Part shown: positions 1 through 6,095 of the stretch, one piece after another
Numbering within the stretch: the first letter of the stretch is position 1
Layout: each line of letters begins with the position of its first letter
Assembly: GCA_002746565.1 (NCBI GenBank)
Contig: PDPI01000012.1
Location: 1-34,942 of the forward strand
Source of the DNA: Pseudomonadota bacterium
Lineage (GTDB): Bacteria; Campylobacterota; Campylobacteria; Campylobacterales; Campylobacteraceae
Reading direction: 5' to 3'
DNA: 34,942 nucleotides
The notes under the pieces: model-generated
What the model was told of the DNA's origin: nothing
The model's input: only the letters and a program-made list of their open reading frames with translations
Database searches by the model: none
Made by a program: the position numbers and the translations under genes

Positions 1-1433
1 TCAACAAGTTTGGATAGATAAGATAAAATATACTGATAAGATGCTACTAGCCTTTGAGTTTGAACTCCTTGCAAGAAAAGTTGGGCATCAATCACATCCA
101 AAGAAGTTGCCATACCTTGCATGAAGGATTTTTTCCTAAGTCTTACATTCTCATGACCTAACTCCACGCTCGAATTAAGTCCCTCAAACTCCTCTAAAGC
201 TTGTTTGGTTTGCTTATATGTTTTTTTAACCAAAACCGATAAATTTCGCCTTGCATCTTCTTGCATGTGGGAGATTTGCAAAGACTTACTATAGGCCATA
301 TCTAACTTTCCAGAGCGACCTTTTGAGCTAATAAGAGGTATATTTACCCCAACACCCACTAACCAATCTGGGGAATTTTTTAAGAGTAAGGAATCATTAT
401 GGTAAAGATTATAATTCCCAAATAAAAAGACTTCTGGATAATAAAGCCCCTTATTTGCCTTTATAAGCCCTTGGGTTTGGGTTTTTTTGGCTCTTAAAAG
501 CTCAAGTCCAGGATAAGAAGATAGGGTTTTTTGTAAAAATGAATCTAGATTTGGCAAATTTTCATTTATAAAAAGATTTGTTTTGGTTTTTGCCACTCCT
601 TTTGTGTGCAAAAGATTGCTAAGTGCTATTTGGGCTATCTCATAATCACTTTGTGCTTTTTTTGCATCAACTGCTGCCTTATCGTAACTTGCCTTTGCAA
701 GGAGGGTTTCGACCTTGGGTATTTGACCATGGGAATACAATTTTTGCGAATGTTCATAATGTTTTTTCAAAGAATTTGCCACTTCTTTTTTTGTTTTTGC
801 AACCTCTTTTGCTAAAGCTGTACTAAAATAAATACGTGCCAAATCCTCAAACTGGGCTTGTTTTGCCATTTGCAAGATCGCATAAGCTTCCTCAACCTCT
901 CCACTAGCAACTATTTGGGCAGCTTCTATGCGTCCACCCGTAAATATGGGCCATATAGCCTTTATGGAGCTTAAAAATGTATCTTGTTTTAGTAATTTTA
1001 TGGATGAGTTTTGCATATTTATAAACGAATTTGCCACCCCTTGAAAAGTTTTAGAAGCTATCATGGATGCTTGGGCTTGATTTTTTCCACCTTTTATTGC
1101 CTCGGCATAAGCCGCATCAGAAGAGATTTTTGCTACCCCTTTAACTATGGGTTCTAAACTTTTTCCATCTACCCCTAAGTCTGATAAACCAGAGCTTATG
1201 GGCTCATCAAGATGGGTATAAATAGCCGACAAACTAACATCTGGCCAATACAAATCCCTCATGGCAATTTGTTTAAACTTGGCTGAATTTAGATTTTCCC
1301 TCTTTGCTTTAAGGGCATAAGAATGCTCAACCACCCTATTCCAAGCATCCATAAAGCTAATTTCACTAGCATCTAAACAAACACCAATAAGTAAAATGAT
1401 TTTAAATATATTTTTAGCTAATTTATATAACAT
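1..1433 (-). CDS. TolC-family outer-membrane efflux protein (3' end outside window)
   Basis: I translated this strand by hand. The frame is open from an ATG at 1433 to the window edge, 477 codons, so little of a usual 430-490 residue TolC-family protein is missing. It begins with a hydrophobic signal peptide (MLYKLAKNIFKIILLIGVCL). It then shows two repeats of long amphipathic helices, each joined to a short strand region, which is the outer-membrane-factor pattern. Typical segments are FKQIAMRDLYWPDVSLSA early, IWPIFTGGRIEAAQ mid-protein, and SSYPGLELLRA and GVGVNIPLISSKGRSGK in the second half. By family knowledge it would form a trimeric outer-membrane channel for an RND or MacB-type pump. 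No pump genes are visible; they may lie beyond the left edge. It diverges from nikK. The family call is firm, the substrate unknown. Confidence 0.85.
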   Translation of the reverse strand, partial: MLYKLAKNIFKIILLIGVCLDASEISFMDAWNRVVEHSYALKAKRENLNSAKFKQIAMRDLYWPDVSLSAIYTHLDEPISSGLSDLGVDGKSLEPIVKGVAKISSDAAYAEAIKGGKNQAQASMIASKTFQGVANSFINMQNSSIKLLKQDTFLSSIKAIWPIFTGGRIEAAQIVASGEVEEAYAILQMAKQAQFEDLARIYFSTALAKEVAKTKKEVANSLKKHYEHSQKLYSHGQIPKVETLLAKASYDKAAVDAKKAQSDYEIAQIALSNLLHTKGVAKTKTNLFINENLPNLDSFLQKTLSSYPGLELLRAKKTQTQGLIKANKGLYYPEVFLFGNYNLYHNDSLLLKNSPDWLVGVGVNIPLISSKGRSGKLDMAYSKSLQISHMQEDARRNLSVLVKKTYKQTKQALEEFEGLNSSVELGHENVRLRKKSFMQGMATSLDVIDAQLFLQGVQTQRLVASYQYILSYLSKLV

Positions 1434-1440
1434 AGAGAAA

Positions 1441-1446
1441 ATTATA
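1441..1446 (-). promoter_or_regulatory. Candidate -10 box for the TolC-family gene
   Basis: A perfect TATAAT on the minus strand ends 7 nt before the ATG at 1433. A start site at normal spacing would fall at or next to the start codon, which would mean a leaderless or almost leaderless transcript. No clear Shine-Dalgarno is seen. It may simply be a chance match in AT-rich DNA. Confidence 0.35.
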
Positions 1447-1473
1447 TCTTAATTTATCTTAATAAAATTATAA

Positions 1474-1515
1474 GGTACTGACTAAATAGGAATTTAATCA
1501 GTACCGAAAACGGAT
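1474..1515 (+). repeat. Intergenic hairpin repeat, copy 1
   Basis: GGTACTGA at 1474-1481 pairs with TCAGTACC at 1498-1505. Inside it, TAAAT pairs with ATTTA around an AGGA loop. A mini-hairpin CCG-AAAA-CGG follows at 1504-1513. A second copy in the same orientation lies at 8852-8891 with compensatory changes in the stem. Both copies sit between divergent promoters. A degenerate echo follows at 1517-1536 (ACAGATTACGGAAAACAGAT). TCAGTGCC and AATTAT at 1590-1603 resemble a remnant of a further copy. Confidence 0.7.
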
Positions 1516-1550
1516 TACAGATTACGGAAAACAGATAACTAGTAAGGTAA

Positions 1551-1567
1551 GCATTTTTTCAAAATGC
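1551..1567 (+). other. Short hairpin between divergent genes
   Basis: GCATTTT and AAAATGC form a perfect 7-bp stem around TTC, followed by a T-rich run. It resembles a small intrinsic terminator, but no plus-strand gene ends here. It may limit read-through toward nikK or belong to the repeat region. The rest of 1434-1668 holds no ORF that I can support. Confidence 0.35.
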
Positions 1568-1625
1568 TATTTATTTTTATGTTATTTTGTCAGTGCCAAT
1601 TATACTTATTTTAAGATATTTTTTG

Positions 1626-1631
1626 TATAAT
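1626..1631 (+). promoter_or_regulatory. Promoter (-10) of the nik operon
   Basis: TATAAT is preceded by a T-run and G (TTTTTTGTATAAT), the T-rich, weak -35 type of Campylobacter sigma70 promoter. It lies 37 nt before the nikK ATG, leaving room for a leader with a strong AAGGAGA at 1657-1663. I did not find a convincing NikR operator. Confidence 0.6.
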
Positions 1632-1668
1632 AACAAATATTCTTTACAAACATATTAAGGAGAACGTA

Positions 1669-2409
1669 ATGCAAAAGATCATTGCACCTTTACTTTTAGG
1701 TAGCCTCTGTGCCTATGCCCACTTTGGGCTTACTATGCCCTCATCAAATATTGTTGAAGAACAAAAAGATTCAAATATAAAAATAACTTATGCCTTTATG
1801 CATCCGTTTGAGCAAAGTTATATGAAGATGGAAAAACCCATAAATGCAGGGGTTTTTAGCGAGGGAAAACTTAAAAAGATAACTCAAGATCTAAAAAAAG
1901 AAAAGGAAACTTGGGTTAGTGATTTTAAGATAGAAAAGCCTGCTGTTTTTCAGTTTTTTGTTGAGCCAAAACCCTACTTTGAACCCGCTGAGGGGAAATT
2001 TATAAAACATTTAACCAAAAGTTTTGTTGAAGGCTATGGTGCTGGAGATGGTTGGGATAAGGCTATTGGTTTAAAGGCTGAGATTATCCCATTAACTCGC
2101 CCCTTTGGACTTTATAGGGGAAATCTTTTTCAAGGAAAGGTTTTATATAAAGGCAAAATCGTCAAAAACTGCGAGGTTGAAGTGGAATTTTATAATGATA
2201 AAGGCTTCAAAGCCCCAAGCGATACCCATGTAACCCAGGTTGTAAAAACCGATGAAAATGGTATTTTTAGCTTCACTATGCCCCAATCTGGATGGTGGGG
2301 ATTTGCAGCTTTGATAGAAGATGATCTTAAATTAAAGCATGGAGATAAAAAATACCCAGTGGAACTTGGCGCAGTTTTATGGGTAAGGGCCGATGAATGG
2401 AAAAAGTAG
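1669..2409 (+). CDS. nikK: NikK-like periplasmic DUF4198 component of ECF nickel/cobalt importer
   Basis: This is a 246-residue secreted protein. The signal peptide (residues 1-17, ending AYA) would be cut just before His18, leaving mature HFGLTMP. The body resembles DUF4198 proteins, with a C-terminal Ig/transthyretin-like part (roughly residues 150-240: FQGKVLYKGKIVKNCEVEVE, then KTDENGIFSFTMP and SGWWGF). In NikKMLQO systems this subunit is periplasmic and is thought to help deliver metal to the membrane core. It is first in a tight operon: its TAG touches the nikM ATG. The RBS AAGGAGA supports the start at 1669. The system could carry Ni2+ or Co2+; the DUF4198 partner and the absence of a classic CbiN favour nickel. 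Confidence 0.8.
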   Translation: MQKIIAPLLLGSLCAYAHFGLTMPSSNIVEEQKDSNIKITYAFMHPFEQSYMKMEKPINAGVFSEGKLKKITQDLKKEKETWVSDFKIEKPAVFQFFVEPKPYFEPAEGKFIKHLTKSFVEGYGAGDGWDKAIGLKAEIIPLTRPFGLYRGNLFQGKVLYKGKIVKNCEVEVEFYNDKGFKAPSDTHVTQVVKTDENGIFSFTMPQSGWWGFAALIEDDLKLKHGDKKYPVELGAVLWVRADEWKK

Positions 2410-3003
2410 ATGCATATAAGTGAGGGGGTTTTACAAGGGGAAATTTTGGCAACTGGCGCTGTATTGAGCACTGGTTTGCTAATCTATTCCCTTAAAAACC
2501 TAAAAAATCAAAATATACCAAAAATCGCCGTTTTAAGTGCGGTTTTTTTCCTAGGATCATTTATCCATATACCCATAGGAATAAGCTCTGTACATCTTAT
2601 CTTAACAGGACTTGTGGGAGCTTTTTTGGGATATGGGGCGGTTTTGGCCATCTTTGTGGCTTTATTTTTACAAGGCTTACTTTTTGGCTATGGGGGACTT
2701 AGTACTTTGGGGGTAAATACCTTTATTATGGCATTTCCTGCCATAATTGCTTTTTGGATATTTTCCCTAGATGTAAGCGGTAAGATCAAAAAAAATATCC
2801 AATGGTTTTTAGTTGGCTCGGTTCCTATCTTAATTAGCGCCTCCTTGCTTTCTCTAACCCTAGTTTTAAACGGAGAAGAATTTTATGCGGTTTCATCTTT
2901 GGCTTTTGTTTCAAATCTGCCAATTATGATAATTGAAGGAATCATAAGCCTTTTTGCGCTAAATTTCATAGAAAAAGTTGCACCAAGATATTTAAGGAAA
3001 TAA
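2410..3003 (+). CDS. nikM: NikM/CbiM substrate-specific membrane component (S component)
   Basis: A 197-residue polytopic membrane protein with the family N terminus MHISEG. In characterised NikM/CbiM proteins the amino terminus and His2 bind the metal with a later His; here FIHIPIGISSVHL (about residues 51-64) supplies conserved histidines. About six hydrophobic segments follow, including a Gly-rich stretch (LLFGYGGLSTLGVNTF, about residues 96-111). It starts directly after the nikK stop and ends directly before nikL, so the four following genes are probably translationally coupled. It recognises the ion and works with NikL, NikQ and NikO. Whether Ni or Co is preferred cannot be read from the sequence. 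Confidence 0.9.
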   Translation: MHISEGVLQGEILATGAVLSTGLLIYSLKNLKNQNIPKIAVLSAVFFLGSFIHIPIGISSVHLILTGLVGAFLGYGAVLAIFVALFLQGLLFGYGGLSTLGVNTFIMAFPAIIAFWIFSLDVSGKIKKNIQWFLVGSVPILISASLLSLTLVLNGEEFYAVSSLAFVSNLPIMIIEGIISLFALNFIEKVAPRYLRK

Positions 3004-3396
3004 ATGAGATTTTTGTTATTTTTATTTATCGCATTTAGTTTTTTAGATGCGCACAGCCTAAAGCTTTTTGCCCAAAAAGATGGAGAATTTTTGCATGTTA
3101 GGGCGTATTTTAATTCAAAATCTCCCTGCAAAGAATGCGATGTAAAAGTGGATACACATAGGGGTAAAACCTTTAGCTACAAAACTGACCAAAAAGGAAA
3201 TATTAAAATTCCTTTAAAAATAAATCCTATAAAAGTTGTTGTAGATGCTAGCCTAGGACATAAAAGCACTCTGGAATTATCTTTAAATTTGGAGGATAAA
3301 AAAACTTTCACTTTACCTTTTTGGATAAGGATTATATTATCTTTAGCTTTTATATTTGGCTTTTTTATACTTCTAAAAGCTTTAAAGAAAAAATGA
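3004..3396 (+). CDS. nikL: NikL-like accessory component, single C-terminal membrane anchor
   Basis: A 130-residue protein with an N-terminal signal sequence (residues 1-16, ending LDA). If cleaved, it would leave His17 as the mature first residue. A small beta-rich periplasmic domain follows, with CKEC (about residues 40-43) and the motif DASLGHKSTLEL (about residues 80-91). It ends in one transmembrane helix (about residues 105-125) and a lysine-rich tail. This topology fits NikL, the CbiN-like partner of NikM. AAGGAAAT precedes the ATG, which abuts the nikM stop. The final TGA overlaps the nikQ ATG as ATGA. The GH motif recurs in the feo-linked protein at 5786-6085. Confidence 0.75.
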   Translation: MRFLLFLFIAFSFLDAHSLKLFAQKDGEFLHVRAYFNSKSPCKECDVKVDTHRGKTFSYKTDQKGNIKIPLKINPIKVVVDASLGHKSTLELSLNLEDKKTFTLPFWIRIILSLAFIFGFFILLKALKKK

Positions 3397-4046
3397 AAAT
3401 AAATACCCACATAAGCATTCTAATTTTAACCCTTTATAGCTTATATTTGGGGCTAAGCAGTAACTTATATGTAATGATGTTTTTGCCTTTAATGCTGGAA
3501 ATTTACCGAAATAGAAAGAATATTTTGGGTATTTTTAAAAAATTAGCATTATTAAATTTTTTTATTTTACTTGTCGCTATTAGTGTTTATTTTTCAAATC
3601 CCCGCTTGGCAATTTTGATATATTTGCGCTCCAATATGGTAGTACTTTTTGCTCTAATGCTTTTTTATAATGCAAATTATTTTGACATTGCTTATGGACT
3701 TCAAAGATTGAAATTGCCCTCAAATTTAGTTAGTATTTTTTATTTTAATGGTAAATTTATCCATATTTTATCCCAAGATCTAAAAAATTTCAAAAAAAAT
3801 CTTATCCTAAGAGGCTTTAAGCCTAAAGTAAATTTACTAAGCTATAAAACCTATGCAAATTTTGTTGGACTTTTATTTATCAGAGCCTTTTATAGGGCAA
3901 ATAATCTTCACAATATCCTAATTAGCAGGGGATTTAAAGGTGAAATTTACACCCTAAAAAAACCCGAAAAAATAAATAAGTATGAGCTTATTTTGATCTT
4001 GATTACATTATCTTCACTTATAATTAAAAAAGGAGTTATCCTATGA
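3393..4046 (+). CDS. nikQ: NikQ/CbiQ transmembrane T component of ECF importer
   Basis: A 217-residue membrane protein of the CbiQ family. It carries the two cytoplasmic RG motifs that couple T components to the ATPase, in NLILRGFKP and LISRGFKGE, separated by about 50 residues. Hydrophobic segments lie at roughly residues 8-35, 50-70, 75-95 and near the C terminus. I start it at 3393 rather than at an upstream in-frame codon (3321), because ATG 3393 overlaps the nikL stop as ATGA and a longer form would be buried in nikL. Its own stop overlaps the nikO ATG in the same way. It transmits ATP hydrolysis to NikM. Confidence 0.87.
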   Translation: MKINTHISILILTLYSLYLGLSSNLYVMMFLPLMLEIYRNRKNILGIFKKLALLNFFILLVAISVYFSNPRLAILIYLRSNMVVLFALMLFYNANYFDIAYGLQRLKLPSNLVSIFYFNGKFIHILSQDLKNFKKNLILRGFKPKVNLLSYKTYANFVGLLFIRAFYRANNLHNILISRGFKGEIYTLKKPEKINKYELILILITLSSLIIKKGVIL

Positions 4047-4696
4047 GCTGTTCTGTGGGCTTAAAAAATCTTACCATAAAAAGAGACGATAAAATCTTAC
4101 ATGAAAATATAAATCTAAACATTTCCCACAAGGAAAAAATAGGCATTATAGGTACAAATGGAAGCGGAAAAACAACCCTACTTGAAACCATAGCAGGACT
4201 TCACTATCCCATCATTGGAAGTTTGGAGCTTTTTCACAACAAGATCCAAAATCCAAAGGAATATGAAAAATATAGGCATCTAATAGGCTATCTTTGTCAA
4301 AATTCCGACGAACAATTTTTATCCCCCAATGTACAAGATGACATTGCCTTTTCCTTATTGGCTAGGGGGATTGATAAAAAAGAAGCTACAATTAAAGCAA
4401 ATTGGATAATGGATGAGCTTAATATTTCCCACCTAAAGGATAAAATAGTTTACAATCTCTCAGGGGGAGAAAAAAAGTTAGTCGCTTTAGCGGGAGTTTT
4501 AGTGTATGAGCCAAAAATAATGCTTTTAGACGAACCCACCAATGACCTAGATCAAAAAATGCAAAAAAAACTAAAAAACATCCTAAATAACATAGATAAA
4601 AGTTTCATCATAGTTTCCCACGATAAAAATTTTATAAAACAAGTCACCCACAAGATCTATAAATTAGACAAGAAAGGACTTAACCCCACAAACTAG
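4043..4696 (+). CDS. nikO: NikO/CbiO ATP-binding component of ECF importer
   Basis: A 217-residue ABC ATPase with Walker A GTNGSGKT (37-44), a Q-loop glutamine (YLCQNSDEQ, about 86), signature LSGGEKK (139-145), Walker B IMLLDEP (159-165) and switch SHD near 193. It is shorter than many CbiO proteins (about 270), with no long C-terminal extension. RBS AAAAGGAG lies upstream of the ATG, which overlaps the nikQ stop. It powers uptake from the cytoplasmic face. The operon ends here: its TAG sits inside a CTAG palindrome that also supplies the stop of the opposing gene at 4693-5007. Confidence 0.92.
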   Translation: MSCSVGLKNLTIKRDDKILHENINLNISHKEKIGIIGTNGSGKTTLLETIAGLHYPIIGSLELFHNKIQNPKEYEKYRHLIGYLCQNSDEQFLSPNVQDDIAFSLLARGIDKKEATIKANWIMDELNISHLKDKIVYNLSGGEKKLVALAGVLVYEPKIMLLDEPTNDLDQKMQKKLKNILNNIDKSFIIVSHDKNFIKQVTHKIYKLDKKGLNPTN

Positions 4697-5007
4697 ACCT
4701 TAACTTTCCGTCCAACAAGCTTTTCAACAGATTTGATTTTTGAACGTAAAGCATTTGTTTTACCCTTCCTAATATCAAGTTTTATACTACTATAAACCCG
4801 GTTACAATCTTGCTCTAAAACCCCATAAGCCCTTTGGACAATTTTCAAAGCCTCACCTATATCGTCACTTTCAATTATCGTACCCATAGGCGTCAATTGA
4901 TACTTCAAACCACTTTTATCAACCATATCAATAATCCGACCAACATACTCACTTTTACTCTCTTCACCATCGATTGGAAACATTGAAAATTCTAATAAAA
5001 CTGACAT
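4693..5007 (-). CDS. Thiamine-binding-type protein (MTH1187/YkoF, UPF0045 family)
   Basis: A 104-residue cytoplasmic protein with the family start LLEFSMFPIDG and the conserved TPMGTIIE segment (about residues 40-47), followed by a ferredoxin-like fold pattern. Members of MTH1187/YkoF bind thiamine or related ligands and often form tetramers; the biological role here is unknown. AAGGAAG precedes the ATG. It ends tail-to-tail with nikO through a shared CTAG. It is separated from the Spy-like gene by a 112-nt gap containing a strong terminator, so it may have its own promoter. Confidence 0.8.
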   Translation of the reverse strand: MSVLLEFSMFPIDGEESKSEYVGRIIDMVDKSGLKYQLTPMGTIIESDDIGEALKIVQRAYGVLEQDCNRVYSSIKLDIRKGKTNALRSKIKSVEKLVGRKVKV

Positions 5008-5074
5008 TTTCTTCCTTTTATATCTGAAAAATAGCTCATAAAAAAGAGGTTTAAACCAAATTTTACAAAAACAT

Positions 5075-5101
5075 AGTAAGTCGCTGTCAAAGCGACTTAC
5101 T
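5075..5101 (-). terminator. Intrinsic terminator after the Spy-like gene
   Basis: An 11-bp perfect stem (AGTAAGTCGCT / AGCGACTTACT) with a 5-nt loop. Read on the minus strand it is followed by ATGTTTTTGT. It lies 18 nt after the stop of the gene at 5120-5539, so it most likely ends the feo-side transcript. The U-run is weaker on the plus strand. Confidence 0.75.
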
Positions 5102-5119
5102 GCAGAAAATCACAAAAAA

Positions 5120-5539
5120 TTATTTTTTAAAATTTATGATTTTTTTCCACTTTTCCTCCCCTACAATCTCTCTAAATTTATTAAGAGCATCTATTCTACT
5201 ATCTATGGCTTCTCTTTTAAGTTTTGCTATTTTGTCAAGTAGATCTTTTACATCGGCTTTGGTTTTACCCTTTAAAACCATTCTTTTAAGCTTTTTCTCT
5301 AACTTAAAAGCTTCCCTTGTTTTACCTTGAAAGATAGGTGGATAAACTGCCTTTACTTCTTTTTTTATCCTCTGCATTTCTTGCTTAGTTACACCAATCT
5401 CCTTTGCATGTTGCTTTAAAACTTTCCCAGGATGGGGTAAAAGTACTAACTCATGGATAAGAAACTTTGAACCTCCTTGGGCATTTAGAAAACTAGAAGA
5501 CACCAGTAAACCTAAGAAAATAACTAAAAGTTTTTTCAT
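5120..5539 (-). CDS. Spy/CpxP-like periplasmic helical protein
   Basis: A 139-residue secreted protein with signal peptide MKKLLVIFLGLLVSSSFLNA and a highly charged, all-helical body. The pattern LLPHPGKVLKQHAKEIGVTKQEMQRIKKEV, with a later FREIVGEEKW, resembles the Spy/CpxP (LTxxQ) family of periplasmic chaperones and metal-stress proteins. I choose ATG 5539. A TTG at 5545 is in frame but only 1-2 nt from the AAGGAT, while ATG 5539 has normal spacing. It follows the feo genes after an 81-nt gap, and a terminator follows it. A metal- or envelope-stress role is inferred from family and neighbours, not shown. Confidence 0.65.
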   Translation of the reverse strand: MKKLLVIFLGLLVSSSFLNAQGGSKFLIHELVLLPHPGKVLKQHAKEIGVTKQEMQRIKKEVKAVYPPIFQGKTREAFKLEKKLKRMVLKGKTKADVKDLLDKIAKLKREAIDSRIDALNKFREIVGEEKWKKIINFKK

Positions 5540-5620
5540 TTTCAAATCCTTTTTATGATATTTAATTTCAATATTTTAATTAAAATCCAGTTAAAAATTA
5601 CTGAAATTTTAAACGATTTA

Positions 5621-5752
5621 CTATATGGATGTATTTGGATTATTTTTTGCACCAGGGCAATTTTTACAACCACAAACCTTTGTTTTAAATAATGCAAAAT
5701 AAAGATAAGCACAAGCTATAATCGTAGCCACAGCCAATATAAAATAATCCAT
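5621..5752 (-). CDS. FeoB-associated Cys-rich membrane protein (43 aa)
   Basis: A short gene found by hand translation. It encodes one N-terminal transmembrane helix (DYFILAVATIIACAYLYFAL) followed by KTKVCGCKNCPG and a polar tail. This is the layout of FeoB-associated Cys-rich membrane proteins, which follow feoB in many bacteria; the Cys cluster (CGCKNC) could bind Fe(II) or an Fe-S species. RBS AAGGAG lies 5 nt before ATG 5752. An ATG 4 nt further upstream is out of frame and too close to the RBS. It lies 33 nt after the 99-residue gene. Position, length and motif all agree, although the protein is too small for firm homology. Confidence 0.75.
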   Translation of the reverse strand: MDYFILAVATIIACAYLYFALFKTKVCGCKNCPGAKNNPNTSI

Positions 5753-5785
5753 CCATACTCCTTTTATATATCCCCCCATTTTTAA

Positions 5786-6085
5786 TTATTCGGTAATTTC
5801 TTTGCTTGGTATGGTGGCCTCATGTCCCACACCAGATTTCAACAATACCTTATAATCACCTTTGGGTTTTTTAAAAGTGTATTCTGAATCTTCATTCATT
5901 TTTGCTTCAATAAGCACTTTTCCATCTTTTAAAACCTGAATTTTAACTCCACTAGCACCACTTCCATCGCTAAAACCGCCCTCGCAAGTAACAGTTCCAT
6001 CGCCATTTTCAAAGCAACTCATTAAAATGGTATGCGCAAAAAGCGAACTAGCAACAAAAAGTGATGCAACAACTAATTTTTTCAT
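5786..6085 (-). CDS. Small periplasmic protein of the feo operon with NikL-like GH motif
   Basis: A 99-residue secreted protein. The signal peptide (1-17, ending LFA) would leave His18 as the first mature residue (HTILMSC). Cys24 and Cys34 could form a disulfide. The rest looks like a small Ig/transthyretin-like fold: GVKIQVLKDGKVLIEAKM, then EYTFKKPKGDYKVLLKSGVGHEATI. The segment KVLLKSGVGHEAT resembles KVVVDASLGHKST of NikL, suggesting a shared fold or metal-site motif. It lies 10 nt after feoB, so it is almost certainly co-expressed. I know no assigned function; a periplasmic Fe(II) delivery or sensing role for FeoB is inference. Confidence 0.7.
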   Translation of the reverse strand: MKKLVVASLFVASSLFAHTILMSCFENGDGTVTCEGGFSDGSGASGVKIQVLKDGKVLIEAKMNEDSEYTFKKPKGDYKVLLKSGVGHEATIPSKEITE

Positions 6086-6095
6086 GTATTCTCCT

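Noticed and set aside
606..826. Two plus-strand ORFs of 67-69 codons
   Set aside because: They lie antisense inside the TolC-family gene, which has a clear protein pattern; their Cys/Phe-rich products look like shadow translation.
1570..1625. NikR operator upstream of nikK
   Set aside because: Several TTATTTT-like pieces exist, but no clear dyad at the expected spacing; the DNA is too AT-rich to claim it.
3321..3392. Longer start for nikQ
   Set aside because: It would overlap nikL by 76 nt with no RBS; ATG 3393 overlaps the nikL stop as ATGA.
5772..5777. Run of six C (G on the minus strand) between the 99-residue gene and the Cys-rich gene, as a phase-variable tract
   Set aside because: Phase-variable tracts in Campylobacter are usually eight or more bases and lie where length changes alter expression; six bases between genes is weak evidence.
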